Below are positions 56,201-60,124 of a stretch of DNA of 64,000 nt, piece by piece. Every line of letters begins with the position of its first letter. Position 1 is the first letter of the stretch. A program made the position numbers and the translations under genes. A model generated the notes under the pieces. The model saw only the letters and a list, made by a program, of their open reading frames with translations, was not told the origin of the DNA and did not search any database. Source of the stretch: Leuctra nigra. Taxonomy: Eukaryota; Arthropoda; Insecta; Plecoptera; Leuctridae. The stretch is taken from assembly GCA_934045905.1 (NCBI GenBank), contig OW203770.1:6448001-6512000 (forward strand), given 5' to 3'.

Positions 56201-58741
56201 AATACTAATTTTACCCTGGGGAAGTCTTCTTCGAACGGGTTGTGTGCTTACTCATTATCTTGAAGTATACAATTTTACAATAAATAGTGTGAAAATAAGT
56301 TATTTGAAAATACAACTGTGCTAGAAGACAGCCTCCTACTGCAGCAGAATCTATTATGTTACATTCTAAAACAAGTGTCATCTACGTACATTTGTATTTC
56401 TTTTGTGTCAAGACAACATAGGAAACCAAACCTCTGATAATCACAACACAACCCCCACCCCTTATCCACCAGCCACTGAATGTTTATCTCTAGATCTGAA
56501 TGTGCTTTGTGTATTTTCCAAGCAATGGATTCACGATATTAATTGACCTTTTATTATTTGTTTATTGATTATGGTGTGTGTGTGAGGGGGGGGGGGTGTT
56601 TATGTGTTTATTACGCATAGATCATACAATCAATTAGTCTACCGGTCCTTATTCCTGATGATGATGGCATATTGTTGATACATCTAATTGATTTATTGTT
56701 TGCGTTTCGATATTTTAGACAGAATGAATTATTTCGTGCATTTAGGTAGGTATTCTTTTAAAAATGCCATTACATATTGTTGACCATGTTTGTATGCTCA
56801 CAGACGGAAGATTCCGCGTGAGGCAATCGATTGGCGTCAGAATACAATACTATTGTTCATTGTGCGTAGTTAACCTATTATTCTTTATTCTACACAAAAC
56901 GAAGTTTCCATACTCTCGAAACCGAAATAAATTTAGACATTATAATATTCATAGGTACGTGAAGTAGTAGAACTAAAGATTTCATTATGAAACGGAATCG
57001 ATGTCTGTTATTCGTTTGTTGTCTCAATACTTGGATATCCATAATAACTATCCAAACGAGTTTTCTCAAATGGTTGATACTACGTCATATTCTGTCGTCA
57101 TATTGAGGTATATTTGAGGTTTGAATCTTTCAATGTGACAAAATTATGAAGTTCACCTAGAATTCTACGAGCGGCTAGAGACAGAAGGTGCTCCAGGCGG
57201 CGTAGGGCGCGCGCATAAGTTTTACTGGGCAGCCTAAGGAATAAAACTCTCTATGGGTATAGACAAAGTCGAACTGGCGAAAATTAAAACTGTGCAACTT
57301 AAAAAAATAACTCTATGGTTAGGCAGAATTAAAACTTGTAAAAATTGCAAATAAAAAAGTACGACCCCGGCCGGTATCGAACCGGCGACCCCTAACACCG
57401 TAAGCCAATGCACTGTCTATTGCGCCAACAGGACGGCGATACTGGTATGCCGTTCGTAACCACTAAACTAGCAAATGGGCGAAGATTTCAACAAGACGCA
57501 ATGTCGCTCATCATACCTGCAGCATTACCTACGAACCTGATACTATCTGTGATCGCGATGGCAATCGGCGTGCCGCGATGGCGATGTTTCGGGTTATTGA
57601 TGATCTACACAGCATCCCTCGACCTCTCATTTGAATATATATACTGGAAGGTATCATCGCTTACACAAATTAAAAAAGGATGATGTGAAAAAAAAGTTTT
57701 TCTAGGATCGGGAATCGAACCCGTTATGCAGGAACACAAGCCAGCTGCCTCCGATAATTCAGCTATTCAGGCCGACAGGATATGTGGAGTTGACAGCGAA
57801 GCTGCTGTGTTGGTAGATGAAGGGGAAGAGCGGAACGCTTAATATTGATAATTTTTCCACTTCCGGTTTGAAAATTTTGTTTTTTCTTGAAGTGGAGTGT
57901 CTAGCAATACATTGTCTTTAATGTTGCCAAATTTCAAAACTGTCGATGGACCCGTTTGACTTTTGAAAAAAATTAAAATTTAAAATTGGATAAATTCACT
58001 TCCGGTCAAAATATTTCAGATTTTCTTTCAGAAGTACGCGTGAGAAGGGGGACTCTATGTGTCTACCAAATTTCAACTCTCTAGACCAAACCGTTAGAAA
58101 AGGGCAAGCAAAACGACGTGCCTAGCTAGCTAGCTAGCCAGCCAGCCAGCCAACATGAAAGTCAATCCTTGCATGTTTGAGGCCCAAAATTCACCCCAAA
58201 GGGATGAACGCAGCACTTTGATATTTGGTTAGGTGTTGTCAGGTGGCTAAATATACCCGATAACCATGATTTTCAACTTTCATTTCTCACTGCATGTATG
58301 CCTGTCGACACCTCGTTTCGACCACTTAAGCCGTTGCGGTATAAGTCTCTGGTAGTAGCTCGCACGTTGTATGAGAGCGGTGCTTGGCAGCGTCGAGCTA
58401 GCGCCCGACTAGATTTGCTAATAGGTACTTAGGTAGGTATACCTAGGTAGGTAGGTACCTAGGTAGGTAGGTCTACAAGTTGTCTGTCTATGACCCAGCT
58501 TGTTGTTAGTTCTAGGCACGGTGGTTCTAGGTATGTTCTAAACCAAGGAAGGTCAGTAAAATAGACTGGAATAGCATTTTAATGTTTACAAGAGTAAAAT
58601 AACATTGCTTACATCGGCTGCATCGAGTTCATGAGCATCGGGCATTGGAGTCACTGTTGCGCTGTTCTCCCAATCACCCAGATCATCCCACTCATAACAC
58701 CAATCTTCTGAACAGAGGTTGACGAGAGACTCTTCAACCAT
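19047..58741 (-). CDS. WRN: Werner-type RecQ DNA helicase, 14-exon gene
   Basis: Exons (high to low): 58,613-58,741; 44,696-44,806; 39,483-39,626; 38,593-38,828; 37,900-38,007; 36,020-36,225; 33,709-33,846; 32,684-33,005; 31,704-31,900; 29,495-29,684; 25,052-25,213; 24,346-24,566; 20,343-20,805; 19,047-20,292. All junctions are GT-AG and agree in phase, giving 3,873 nt (1,290 aa). Order: acidic N-terminus; helicase core with Walker A TGYGKS (91-96), DEAH (190-193), GRAGRDG motif VI (379-385); zinc Cys 434, 458, 459, 462; RQC (about 490-594); HRDC (about 649-740); disordered SQ-rich tail; basic KKRK (1260-1263). WRN proteins are nuclear 3'-5' helicases that resolve forks, G-quadruplexes and recombination intermediates. 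VDEAH-region and RQC/HRDC wording fit WRN better than BLM or RECQ1. No exonuclease domain was found, so the gene is helicase-only or extends 5' beyond exon 1. Introns are filled with transposons. Confidence 0.92.
20293..20342 (-). other. Proposed 50-nt intron between WRN exons 13 and 14
   Basis: The exon 13 frame meets TAA at the sequence CCAGTAAATAAA, while the tail frame is open across the same place in a different phase. Removing the 50 nt from GTAAAT to TTACAG joins them exactly (CA + C gives His, then Gln-Met-Ser-Glu). The intron is AT-rich but lacks a strong polypyrimidine tract. A single-base frameshift or sequencing error is the alternative. Confidence 0.6.
20343..20805 (-). CDS. WRN: WRN exon 13: end of HRDC and start of tail
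   Basis: Acceptor TTTGCAG|TT completes a Val codon and reads [19 protein letters not shown] followed by IDSFC, the last HRDC helix (IDGVSEGKA... in vertebrate WRN). The rest is a Ser/Pro/Glu-rich linker containing [13 protein letters not shown], which resembles a SUMO-interacting motif (VIDL). It ends at CA|GTAAAT in phase 2. Confidence 0.9.
21058..21125 (+). ncRNA. Degenerate hammerhead-like motif, possible Penelope remnant
   Basis: CTGAAGA, then a hairpin GGCAG-CGCCAACA-CTGCC, then AAAACGTAGTGAC follows the hammerhead order CUGANGA / stem II / GAAA. The G of GAAA is replaced by A, which would inactivate it. This spelling is typical of Penelope-like elements and related arthropod repeats. 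Stem I and the flanking element are not resolved. Confidence 0.3.
21320..21475. mobile_element. Harbinger-type MITE (GGGCCGGTATTACC, TSD TAA)
   Basis: Inverted ends GGGCCGGTATTACC and GGTAATACCGGCCC are flanked by TAA on both sides (21,317-21,319 and 21,476-21,478). Size 156 bp, no coding content. Its ends resemble the pair at 40,064-40,352. Confidence 0.7.
21829..23098 (-). mobile_element. Helitron-like family A, copy A1
   Basis: The 3' end (low coordinate) is the hairpin GTGGAGCG-AC-CGCTCCAC followed by CTAGAT, as in copies A2 and A3. The 5' end (23,098) starts TCCCCATAAAAAACACTC after a host A and forms a fold-back with arms at about 22,745-22,890 and 22,950-23,098, including the word CTTGGCGCATCG. 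The interior has CCGGAAGTGACGTCA-type repeats. It lies inverted relative to A2. Confidence 0.65.
23220..24330 (+). pseudogene. 5'-truncated LINE reverse transcriptase fragment
   Basis: From about 23,283 the frame (to stop 24,257) reads [20 protein letters not shown], then [10 protein letters not shown] (catalytic YADD), a thumb region, and a C-terminal basic part [11 protein letters not shown]...RVGRPRERW. It is the same clade as the long ORF at 60,672-62,640. The N-terminal fingers and any endonuclease are missing. The 3' UTR ends in (ATT)n near 24,320, about 25 bp from the donor of WRN exon 12, in antisense orientation to the helicase. Confidence 0.88.
24346..24566 (-). CDS. WRN: WRN exon 12: HRDC domain
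   Basis: Acceptor CTTCACAG|C completes Tyr. The exon reads a linker, then a helical segment [33 protein letters not shown] and STLALLKL, with the HRDC signature [12 protein letters not shown] (ILVDMAKMRPTT in vertebrate WRN). Donor CTAG|GTCAGT, phase 1. Confidence 0.93.
25052..25213 (-). CDS. WRN: WRN exon 11: RQC-HRDC linker
   Basis: GC-rich exon reading [20 protein letters not shown] followed by a charged helix ([30 protein letters not shown]). It joins exon 10 (AG + G) and exon 12 (TA + C) in phase. The sequence is not diagnostic alone; placement rests on phases, GC content and order. Confidence 0.82.
25594..28733 (+). mobile_element. Helitron-like family A, copy A2, with tandem array
   Basis: Starts A|TCCCAGAAAAAAACACTCCG. 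The 5' fold-back arms are at 25,594-25,780 and 26,492-26,678, separated by about 710 bp. Then come a 118-bp tandem array, further CCGGAAGTGACGTCA-type repeats, and a 3' end with the GTGGAGCGACCGCTCCAC hairpin and CTAGAT (28,711-28,733). No Rep/helicase gene is present, so it is non-autonomous. It sits in the intron between WRN exons 10 and 11. Confidence 0.65.
26780..27610 (+). repeat. 118-bp tandem array, seven units
   Basis: TATGACG recurs at 26,864, 26,981, 27,100, 27,218, 27,336, 27,454 and 27,572 (spacing 117-119). Each unit holds TGACGTCACTTCCGG, AATGGCGGCC and GTTGCAATCGGTACAG. Units are 90% or more alike by eye, more alike in the middle. More diverged singles follow to 28,300. Confidence 0.9.
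28921..29437. mobile_element. TTAA-flanked element T, copy T1
   Basis: TTAA at 28,917-28,920 and 29,438-29,441. Ends GGTGCAGGCAC and GCGCTTGCACCACC are inverted. The inside is partly symmetrical (AAACTTAGGGTTATCAC and GTGATAACCCTAAGTTTG). A second copy at 40,407-41,791 carries an insertion that is absent here. Confidence 0.65.
29495..29684 (-). CDS. WRN: WRN exon 10: RQC winged helix
   Basis: Reads [20 protein letters not shown], then [20 protein letters not shown] and [16 protein letters not shown]. This matches the RQC winged-helix pattern (HSLFGTGK...WWKAFSRQLITEGFL...ALTKKG in vertebrate WRN). The RQC domain binds duplex DNA at forks and junctions. Donor CAGAG|GTAATC. Confidence 0.93.
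29743..30370 (-). mobile_element. Helentron-like family H, copy H1
   Basis: On the minus strand the element starts TTGAGCAAGC (30,370) and ends with GCTCATCAACGCG..., a GCGTT hairpin and CTAG|T (29,743). The 5' word TTGAGC[GA]AGC is inverted near the 3' end, an asymmetric inverted repeat typical of Helentron-derived elements. No protein is encoded. A LINE scrap abuts its 5' end. Confidence 0.65.
30371..30745 (+). pseudogene. Decayed LINE 3' fragment
   Basis: Matches the 3' part of the fragment at 23,220-24,330 ([25 protein letters not shown] text in broken frames; CCCTGACCCATT then an (ATT)n-like tail). It is frame-shifted and non-coding now. Confidence 0.75.
30763..31306. mobile_element. 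MITE with TGCCCAAGTAG inverted ends
   Basis: AAGGAGGGATGCCCAAGTAG at the left and CTACTTGGGCATTCCCCCTT at the right are inverted. No clear target duplication. AT-rich interior without coding content. Confidence 0.6.
31704..31900 (-). CDS. WRN: WRN exon 9: start of RQC
   Basis: Reads [14 protein letters not shown], a charged linker with [10 protein letters not shown], then [20 protein letters not shown] and [10 protein letters not shown]. The last part matches [25 protein letters not shown] of vertebrate WRN. Acceptor CCCAG|G, donor CGCG|GTATGT. Confidence 0.93.
32083..32227. repeat. Palindrome with GTCACGGTGACAAG arms
   Basis: ACATAAAATGATAACTTTC followed by TTGTCACGGTGACAAGCTTC at the left is mirrored at 32,186-32,227. 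The centre is about 55 bp. It lies between WRN exons 8 and 9 and could form a stable hairpin in the pre-mRNA. Confidence 0.65.
32684..33005 (-). CDS. WRN: WRN exon 8: motif VI and zinc-binding domain
   Basis: Reads [20 protein letters not shown] then [13 protein letters not shown] (motif VI with the arginine finger), a helical stretch, and [17 protein letters not shown] ... KDCCDNCDR with the zinc cysteines. All expected residues are present. Donor GAG|GTGAGT, phase 2. Confidence 0.96.
33264..33395 (+). pseudogene. LINE scrap
   Basis: Short piece with [11 protein letters not shown] and the nucleotide wording of [18 protein letters not shown] in shifted frame. It matches the C-terminal part of the LINE ORF at 60,672. 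Confidence 0.65.
33709..33846 (-). CDS. WRN: WRN exon 7: motif V
   Basis: Reads [20 protein letters not shown], then [20 protein letters not shown] and [21 protein letters not shown] are RecQ signatures (TYHAG... [14 protein letters not shown]). The acceptor is GCAG|TAGCGG; a second AG three bases on would drop one codon. Donor CCAG|GTGAGA. Confidence 0.95.
34582..35454 (-). mobile_element. Truncated piggyBac-like element
   Basis: Inverted ends CCCTCTTAGTGCCA and TGGCACTAAGAGGG, with TTAA after the right end (35,455-35,458) and TCAA (a likely mutated TTAA) before the left. The 5' end has subterminal palindromes GGGCCGAT-AG-ATCGGCCC and GAGCCGAT-TT-ATCGGCTC. It holds only the start of a transposase. 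Confidence 0.75.
34997..35198 (-). pseudogene. piggyBac transposase N-terminus, broken
   Basis: ATG at 35,198 starts [20 protein letters not shown] and runs to a stop after about 27 codons; a second stop follows nine codons later, with in-frame acidic text ([19 protein letters not shown]) after it. Basic start plus acidic Ser-rich tail fits piggyBac transposase N-termini. The catalytic part is deleted. Confidence 0.6.
36020..36225 (-). CDS. WRN: WRN exon 6: motif IV
   Basis: Reads [20 protein letters not shown], then LFEDFQKHM and [20 protein letters not shown] followed by [13 protein letters not shown] and [12 protein letters not shown] are typical of the start of the second RecA-like domain. 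Donor CGAA|GTAAGT. Confidence 0.95.
36955..37609 (-). mobile_element. Helentron-like family H, copy H3
   Basis: CTAG|T end at 36,955 and a body like H1/H2; the 5' word is cut to CTAGCAAAGC near 37,609 and replaced by (AAT)n. It carries a LINE 3' fragment at about 37,169-37,395. Confidence 0.6.
37169..37395 (-). pseudogene. LINE 3'-end fragment
   Basis: Nearly identical to the 3' end of the LINE at 60,600-60,830 ([20 protein letters not shown], then EGDEDEE and the stop region), with the same (AAT)n tail. Too short to encode anything functional. Confidence 0.85.
37900..38007 (-). CDS. WRN: WRN exon 5: motif III
   Basis: Reads [20 protein letters not shown] then [16 protein letters not shown]. 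It corresponds to ...[21 protein letters not shown] with ATTATAT as motif III. Phase matches exon 4 (CG+G) and exon 6 (CG+A). Confidence 0.94.
38285..38427. mobile_element. Small MITE (AAGTCCATATTTCACTATAC ends)
   Basis: AAGTCCATATTTCACTATAC at the left and GTATAGTGGAATAAGGACTT at the right are inverted, with partly symmetrical interior. Length 143 bp. No coding content. Confidence 0.65.
38593..38828 (-). CDS. WRN: WRN exon 4: DEAH box
   Basis: Reads [36 protein letters not shown], and [20 protein letters not shown] then RQYR. DEAH (motif II) and the aromatic-rich loop SQWGFDFR that couples ATP hydrolysis to DNA binding are intact. Donor CCG|GTGAGA, phase 2. Confidence 0.96.
39483..39626 (-). 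CDS. WRN: WRN exon 3: Walker A
   Basis: Reads [40 protein letters not shown] and QDQVQGLE. The nucleotide-binding loop TGYGKS and motif Ia [13 protein letters not shown] are complete. Acceptor CTAG|GAC, donor GAA|GTGAGT. Confidence 0.96.
39742..39810. repeat. Short inverted repeat
   Basis: AAAATTTAGCCGAATAAAAT is mirrored by ATTTTATTCGGCTAAATTTT, with a spacer that contains CTACCATTTTA twice. Confidence 0.6.
40064..40208. mobile_element. Harbinger-type MITE, first of a tandem pair
   Basis: Ends GGGCCGGTCTTTCAATGCC and a GTATTGAAAGACCGGGCC counterpart are inverted, with TAA at 40,061 and 40,209. It contains TTGCCATGGCAACAACC, an X-box-like palindrome. Confidence 0.7.
40212..40352. mobile_element. 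Harbinger-type MITE, second of the pair
   Basis: Begins after the TAA (40,209-40,211) that ends the first copy: GGGTCAGTTTTTCAATGCC to CATTGAAATACCTGCCC. It carries GTTGCCATGGCAAC (about 40,269-40,282), which fits the X-box consensus exactly. Confidence 0.65.
40407..41791. mobile_element. TTAA-flanked element T, copy T2, split by H4
   Basis: TTAA at 40,403-40,406 and 41,792-41,795. Its two halves (40,407-40,837 and 41,693-41,791) match T1 on either side of the Helentron-like insertion H4. Confidence 0.65.
40838..41692 (+). mobile_element. Helentron-like family H, copy H4
   Basis: Plus-strand copy: starts TTGAGCGAGCGTC and ends GCTCGCTCATCAACGCG, GCGTTTTC and CTAG|T (41,692). T1 provides a related site without the insertion, which confirms the ends. 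Confidence 0.72.
41900..42890. other. AT-rich intron DNA, nothing recognised
   Basis: Part of the 4.9-kb intron between WRN exons 2 and 3. No coding exon, RNA gene or clear repeat boundary was seen. Confidence 0.3.
42893..43924. mobile_element. Inverted element with GGGGTAATTGTGGC repeats
   Basis: Left end AGGGTGAGTTGGGG and right end CTAACTCACCCT are inverted inside TA. GGGGTAATTGTGGC or close forms occur at about 42,908, 43,331 and 43,710 on plus and at about 43,300, 43,628, 43,683 and 43,899 on minus, so the element has many internal inverted pairs. No protein is encoded. Confidence 0.6.
44205..44501 (-). mobile_element. tRNA-derived SINE with 12-bp target duplication
   Basis: On the minus strand the head reads GTGGTTAACGCTCTGAGC (A box) and GGGTTCGATTCCCGC (B box), then a body with GGGGTTTTTTCGTGGTTTTC and a T/A-rich tail. 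GTTGTACCTATT flanks both sides (44,193-44,204 and 44,502-44,513). This is an RNA polymerase III type SINE of the kind common in insects. It lies about 195 bp from WRN exon 2. Confidence 0.88.
44696..44806 (-). CDS. WRN: WRN exon 2: start of helicase domain
   Basis: Reads [20 protein letters not shown] then [17 protein letters not shown]. It matches the motif 0 region of WRN (P-x-PTEEQ...[23 protein letters not shown]). The Q of MQWKVI is the adenine-sensing glutamine. Phase 0 at both ends. Confidence 0.95.
45014..45370 (+). pseudogene. LINE C-terminal fragment (Jockey/CR1-like)
   Basis: Reads [20 protein letters not shown] then [19 protein letters not shown], the usual reverse-transcriptase C-terminus (RR...DL.FLYKI.N...LL..I.F.VP.R). 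It stops at 45,316 and the next frames are broken. 5'-truncated. Confidence 0.75.
45552..46262. mobile_element. hAT-like MITE, copy 3, with retroposon insert
   Basis: Ends CAGGCGCGTAGGAAC and ACGTGCCTG with an exact 8-bp duplication GTTCATTC (45,544-45,551 and 46,263-46,270). Two GCCCCGCAGGGCGTT blocks match copies 1 and 2. A GC-rich retroposon is inserted at 45,813-46,213. Confidence 0.85.
45813..46213 (+). mobile_element. GC-rich retroposon with (TAATC)n tail
   Basis: Flanked by TCTGCTTGGGTGA on both sides (45,800-45,812 and 46,214-46,226). It contains CACCTTGACGCGGTGGTGGG, a long C run, and ends in (TAATC)n. Related pieces occur at 59,062-59,215 and 60,125-60,340. It is either a SINE-like element or the 3' UTR of a truncated LINE; no tRNA head is visible. 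Confidence 0.7.
46580..47130. other. Unassigned intron DNA
   Basis: A short GC-richer patch at 46,760-46,840 and another at 47,030-47,090 (GGCGCGCTCACTACACACCC) look like parts of an unrecognised repeat. No exon or RNA gene is supported. Confidence 0.3.
47132..48070 (-). pseudogene. 5'-truncated CR1-like LINE
   Basis: The minus frame (stop at 47,269) reads the end of the RT palm/thumb ([17 protein letters not shown]), [19 protein letters not shown], and ends in [14 protein letters not shown] ... [10 protein letters not shown]. The part with the YADD site is missing. The tail is (AAAT)n near 47,133. The frame is still open over about 265 codons, so it is fairly young. Confidence 0.85.
48231..48890. 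mobile_element. Fold-back element with 273-bp arms
   Basis: Arms 48,231-48,504 and 48,619-48,890 are near-perfect inverted copies, from TACTGCCGCCAAGCAC at the ends to GCTTGGCGCATTG at the centre. The 114-bp spacer is purine-rich (GAAGAAG). GCTTGGCGCATT resembles CTTGGCGCATCG inside the family A fold-backs. Confidence 0.8.
48900..49900. other. Intron DNA, nothing recognised
   Basis: AT-rich, without coding or RNA content that I can support. It separates two fold-back elements in the 13.8-kb intron between WRN exons 1 and 2. Confidence 0.3.
49911..51720 (+). mobile_element. Helitron-like family A, copy A3
   Basis: Starts A|TCCCCATAAAAAACACTCCG. Fold-back arms 49,911-50,068 and 50,152-50,313, then CCGGAAATGACGTCA-type repeats, and a 3' end with the GGAGCGACCGCTCC hairpin and CTAGA|T (51,716-51,720). 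It lacks the 118-bp array of A2 and shows the compact form of the family. Confidence 0.68.
52007..52033. repeat. (TA)n microsatellite
   Basis: About 13 TA dinucleotides in a row. Confidence 0.9.
53918..55726 (+). CDS. LINE reverse transcriptase ORF
   Basis: An open frame of about 600 codons from the LINE; the frame extends upstream to an ATG at 53,846, but those first 24 codons come from the host repeat. Visible motifs: [32 protein letters not shown] (fingers), [14 protein letters not shown] (palm A), [31 protein letters not shown] (catalytic FADD), [13 protein letters not shown], and a C-terminus ending [10 protein letters not shown]. The frame has no stops, so the copy is recent. The element lacks ORF1 and endonuclease and cannot move alone. 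Confidence 0.92.
   Translation, partial: ASNNRSKTSWNIIKTLSTPTQHPTNLMLLINGKETTEPLTLANHLNDFFITSGDVAPPLSTAILSHLPPVTSSTCRPPLSLRPTTPYELIHLAKSMRAKFSSGPDGVPGSVLARCMAHVAEPLSLIINRSFSSGIFPDQLKMSHIIPIHKKGKKSDINNYRPISLLSSFSKIIEKVILDRLTSYLSDHSILADCQHGFQKRKSTGTAIYQFLTTLHAALDKGDNSIGLFYDLSKAFDTIDHCLLLHKLELCGITGLANRLISSFLTNRSQTVIIPSNKPRSPSLITSSSKLIRCGVPQGSVLAPTLFLVYVNDLPDLITYGNLFQFADDTNHLLTDPKYKSFLSLIETANEQAAIMSSYCSNNKLALQPSKTTFINFHTQSHKPSISPLIRINDHIIPSTPSIKFLGIHLTATLNWSTHIQHTVSKIQSSCFLLRRLKPIVNAHSLKLVYHAHFHSHLSYGLLFWGTSPGANRIFILQKQAVRIIAGISRRKSAKPEFIKLHILTLTCTLIRIASSFAREHPTLFPLNSSVHQYGTRGGNSIRIPTHSHSSFTSSPHYICTIIYNKLPQHITTSPTWASFQSSLNAYLLLNPFYSLQEFLDS
53918..56088 (+). mobile_element. CR1/L2-like LINE, 5'-truncated
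   Basis: Inserted between CGCACGTTGTA and GAGCGGTGCTTGG of family B unit 1; unit 2 has these words joined (CACGTTGTATGAGAGCGG), so it gives the empty site. The 3' end is (AATAC)n, typical of CR1/L2-type elements. The 5' end lacks endonuclease. Confidence 0.88.
57361..57440 (-). repeat. tRNA-like sequence (SINE head), first
   Basis: Minus strand: TGGCGCAATAGACAGTGCAT (A-box region), then GGTCGCCGGTTCGATACCGG (T arm/B box) and CCGGGGTC. The 5' acceptor arm does not pair properly with the 3' side, so a functional tRNA is unlikely. Confidence 0.5.
57700..57782 (-). repeat. tRNA-like sequence (SINE head), second
   Basis: Minus strand: GCCTGAATAGCTGAATTATC (A-box region) and ATAACGGGTTCGATTCCCG (B box). 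Acceptor pairing is poor. It lies about 270 bp from the first in the same orientation. Confidence 0.45.
58430..58475. repeat. (GGTA)n-type microsatellite
   Basis: Repeats of GGTAGGTA with inverted TACCTAGG; similar short GTAGGTAGGTA runs are scattered through the window. Confidence 0.8.
58613..58741 (-). CDS. WRN: WRN exon 1 in this window: acidic N-terminus
   Basis: ATG at 58,741 starts [20 protein letters not shown], then [20 protein letters not shown] and AAD to the donor GAT|GTAAGC. It joins exon 2 in phase 0. The WDDLGDW text fits acidic linkers before WRN helicase domains. The ATG may be the true start, with an in-frame TAG five codons upstream, or the exon may be internal: an acceptor ATATTAG lies exactly 12 nt upstream in phase (adding I-L-R-N). 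Confidence 0.72.
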
Positions 58742-58837
58742 ATTTCTCAGAATCTAATATTTAGAGGTGAGTTATTACAAATAAGTATTAACAGGCCATG
58801 ACAGTTGTTTGTTGAAGTTGAACTTTGTCAAAACGTT

Positions 58838-58930
58838 GATGCTCTCTCTCTCTCTCTCTCTCTCTCCCCACCCCAAAGAGAGTTCCCTCTAGTCTCTCTC
58901 TCCTCTCTCAAGGCCGGACGGACGGAAGGA
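58838..58930. repeat. (CT)n microsatellite and pyrimidine-rich tract
   Basis: A run of CTCTCT from 58,843 to 58,866, followed by CCCCACCCC and further CTCTCTC. No coding meaning. Confidence 0.85.
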
Positions 58931-59061
58931 CACTCTGCCGATAAAATAGTTCTGTATTTAGGCGGGAACATTATTTAAATAGATTGGTCATTTTGCGCAC
59001 GCACATTAATTTTTACTTTTAACTTTGCTGTCTCTCTTGGAACTGGGAGAAAGATTATTAT

Positions 59062-59215
59062 TAACTTTGTTGATAATAAGTGGAGGACAAGGGGAGGGGT
59101 CGCCCTAACAGGCCCGATCCAGAGGAGTCTGAAACTGGTTGTACCAGGGTTGGGAAGCTGCCAAGCGGTAGCACCGGCTTAGGCCTATGTGGGTGTTTAT
59201 TTATTTTAGTAAAAC
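59062..59215 (-). mobile_element. Fragment of the GC-rich retroposon family
   Basis: CTTTGTTGATAATAAGTGG, GGGGAGGGGTCGCCCTAAC and GGCCCGATCC match the reverse complement of 46,040-46,140. It is diverged and lacks the tail. Confidence 0.6.
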
Positions 59216-59374
59216 TTGTACCTGTTGTTAGGGATGGGAATTTTCCGGAAAAATATTTTATTATTATTTTTATTATATTTATTATTTTTTAAAACATGGA
59301 AATATTTCCAATTTTAGGAAAAATAACCCAAAACATTGGATTACCTACGTTATTCGAAAATTTTCCGCAGTGGT

Positions 59375-59570
59375 CTAGATGAATTGAAGGGCCATGTGAA
59401 ATATCCGGCAGGACCAGGGCTTGAACCCAGGACCTCTCAGTTGAAAGGCAAGGGCTCTACCACCAAGTGTATCAGAATGTAACTGTCTTGGTAGGTTGGG
59501 TGGTGAAGTCCTCACCCGGCAAATGAGAGGAGGTTCGAGTTCCAGTCCGAGTATTTTATTTTTCACATCT
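59375..59570. repeat. Two opposed tRNA-like heads
   Basis: Minus strand (59,395-59,490): TGGTGGTAGAGCCCTTGCC (A box) and GGTCCTGGGTTCAAGCCC (B box). Plus strand (59,490-59,560): TTGGGTGGTGAAGTCCTC and GAGGAGGTTCGAGTTCCAG (B box). They meet head to head at about 59,490. Both look like SINE heads; neither folds as a clean tRNA by eye. Confidence 0.5.
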
Positions 59571-60124
59571 AGCATCCTTCAATACATGTGGAGAGAATTA
59601 TTTCAGTAAAGTTGCCAATTGCATTACAACGGACTATGAAGAATAATAGCACGTAGTTATGCAAATTATTACGCTCTCAAAAAGCTATTCATTGTAATCC
59701 ACACGTGAAAGATGGCTATCTTCATTGATCAGATTGTACACGCTTAGTTGTCAAAACAGAGTGTGTTTCATTATCAAAATTAAATTTTAATTACAACTAC
59801 AGAGTAAGAAATTTCAATTTTTCCACTTTTATGGAAAAATATGGGTAAGTCTGGGAAATTTCCATATTTTTCTTTCCGTCGGAAATTTTTCCATGGAAAA
59901 ATTTCCATGGAACATCCCTACCTGTTGTACCTATACAACATTGTATGTAATTTAATATAATATAAATAATTAAAAAAAATTAATTTAAAAATTTAATTGA
60001 ATGGGACAGACCCTGGGCACTTATTCTATAACTGTAAAATTCCGAATTCGGCCCGAATACGATTAACGGCCATATGGATTAACATTGCACCGAATCATAT
60101 TCGGACCGAATCTGAAATTTTAAA

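Larger units (their letters stand above)
56120..58413 (+). mobile_element. Family B unit 2, head-to-tail with unit 1
   Basis: Starts TATAGTTATGAATG directly after CTAGA of unit 1 and ends CGCCCGAC-CTAGA-like text (GACTAGA) at 58,413, next base T. It has about 650 bp (57,150-57,810) not present in unit 1; that part holds two tRNA-like heads. Otherwise near-identical over 58,000-58,370 and clearly related over 56,120-57,150. Confidence 0.65.

Noticed and set aside
57361..57440. Functional tRNA gene
   Set aside because: B box and A box are present, but the acceptor stem cannot pair along its length; a SINE head is more likely.
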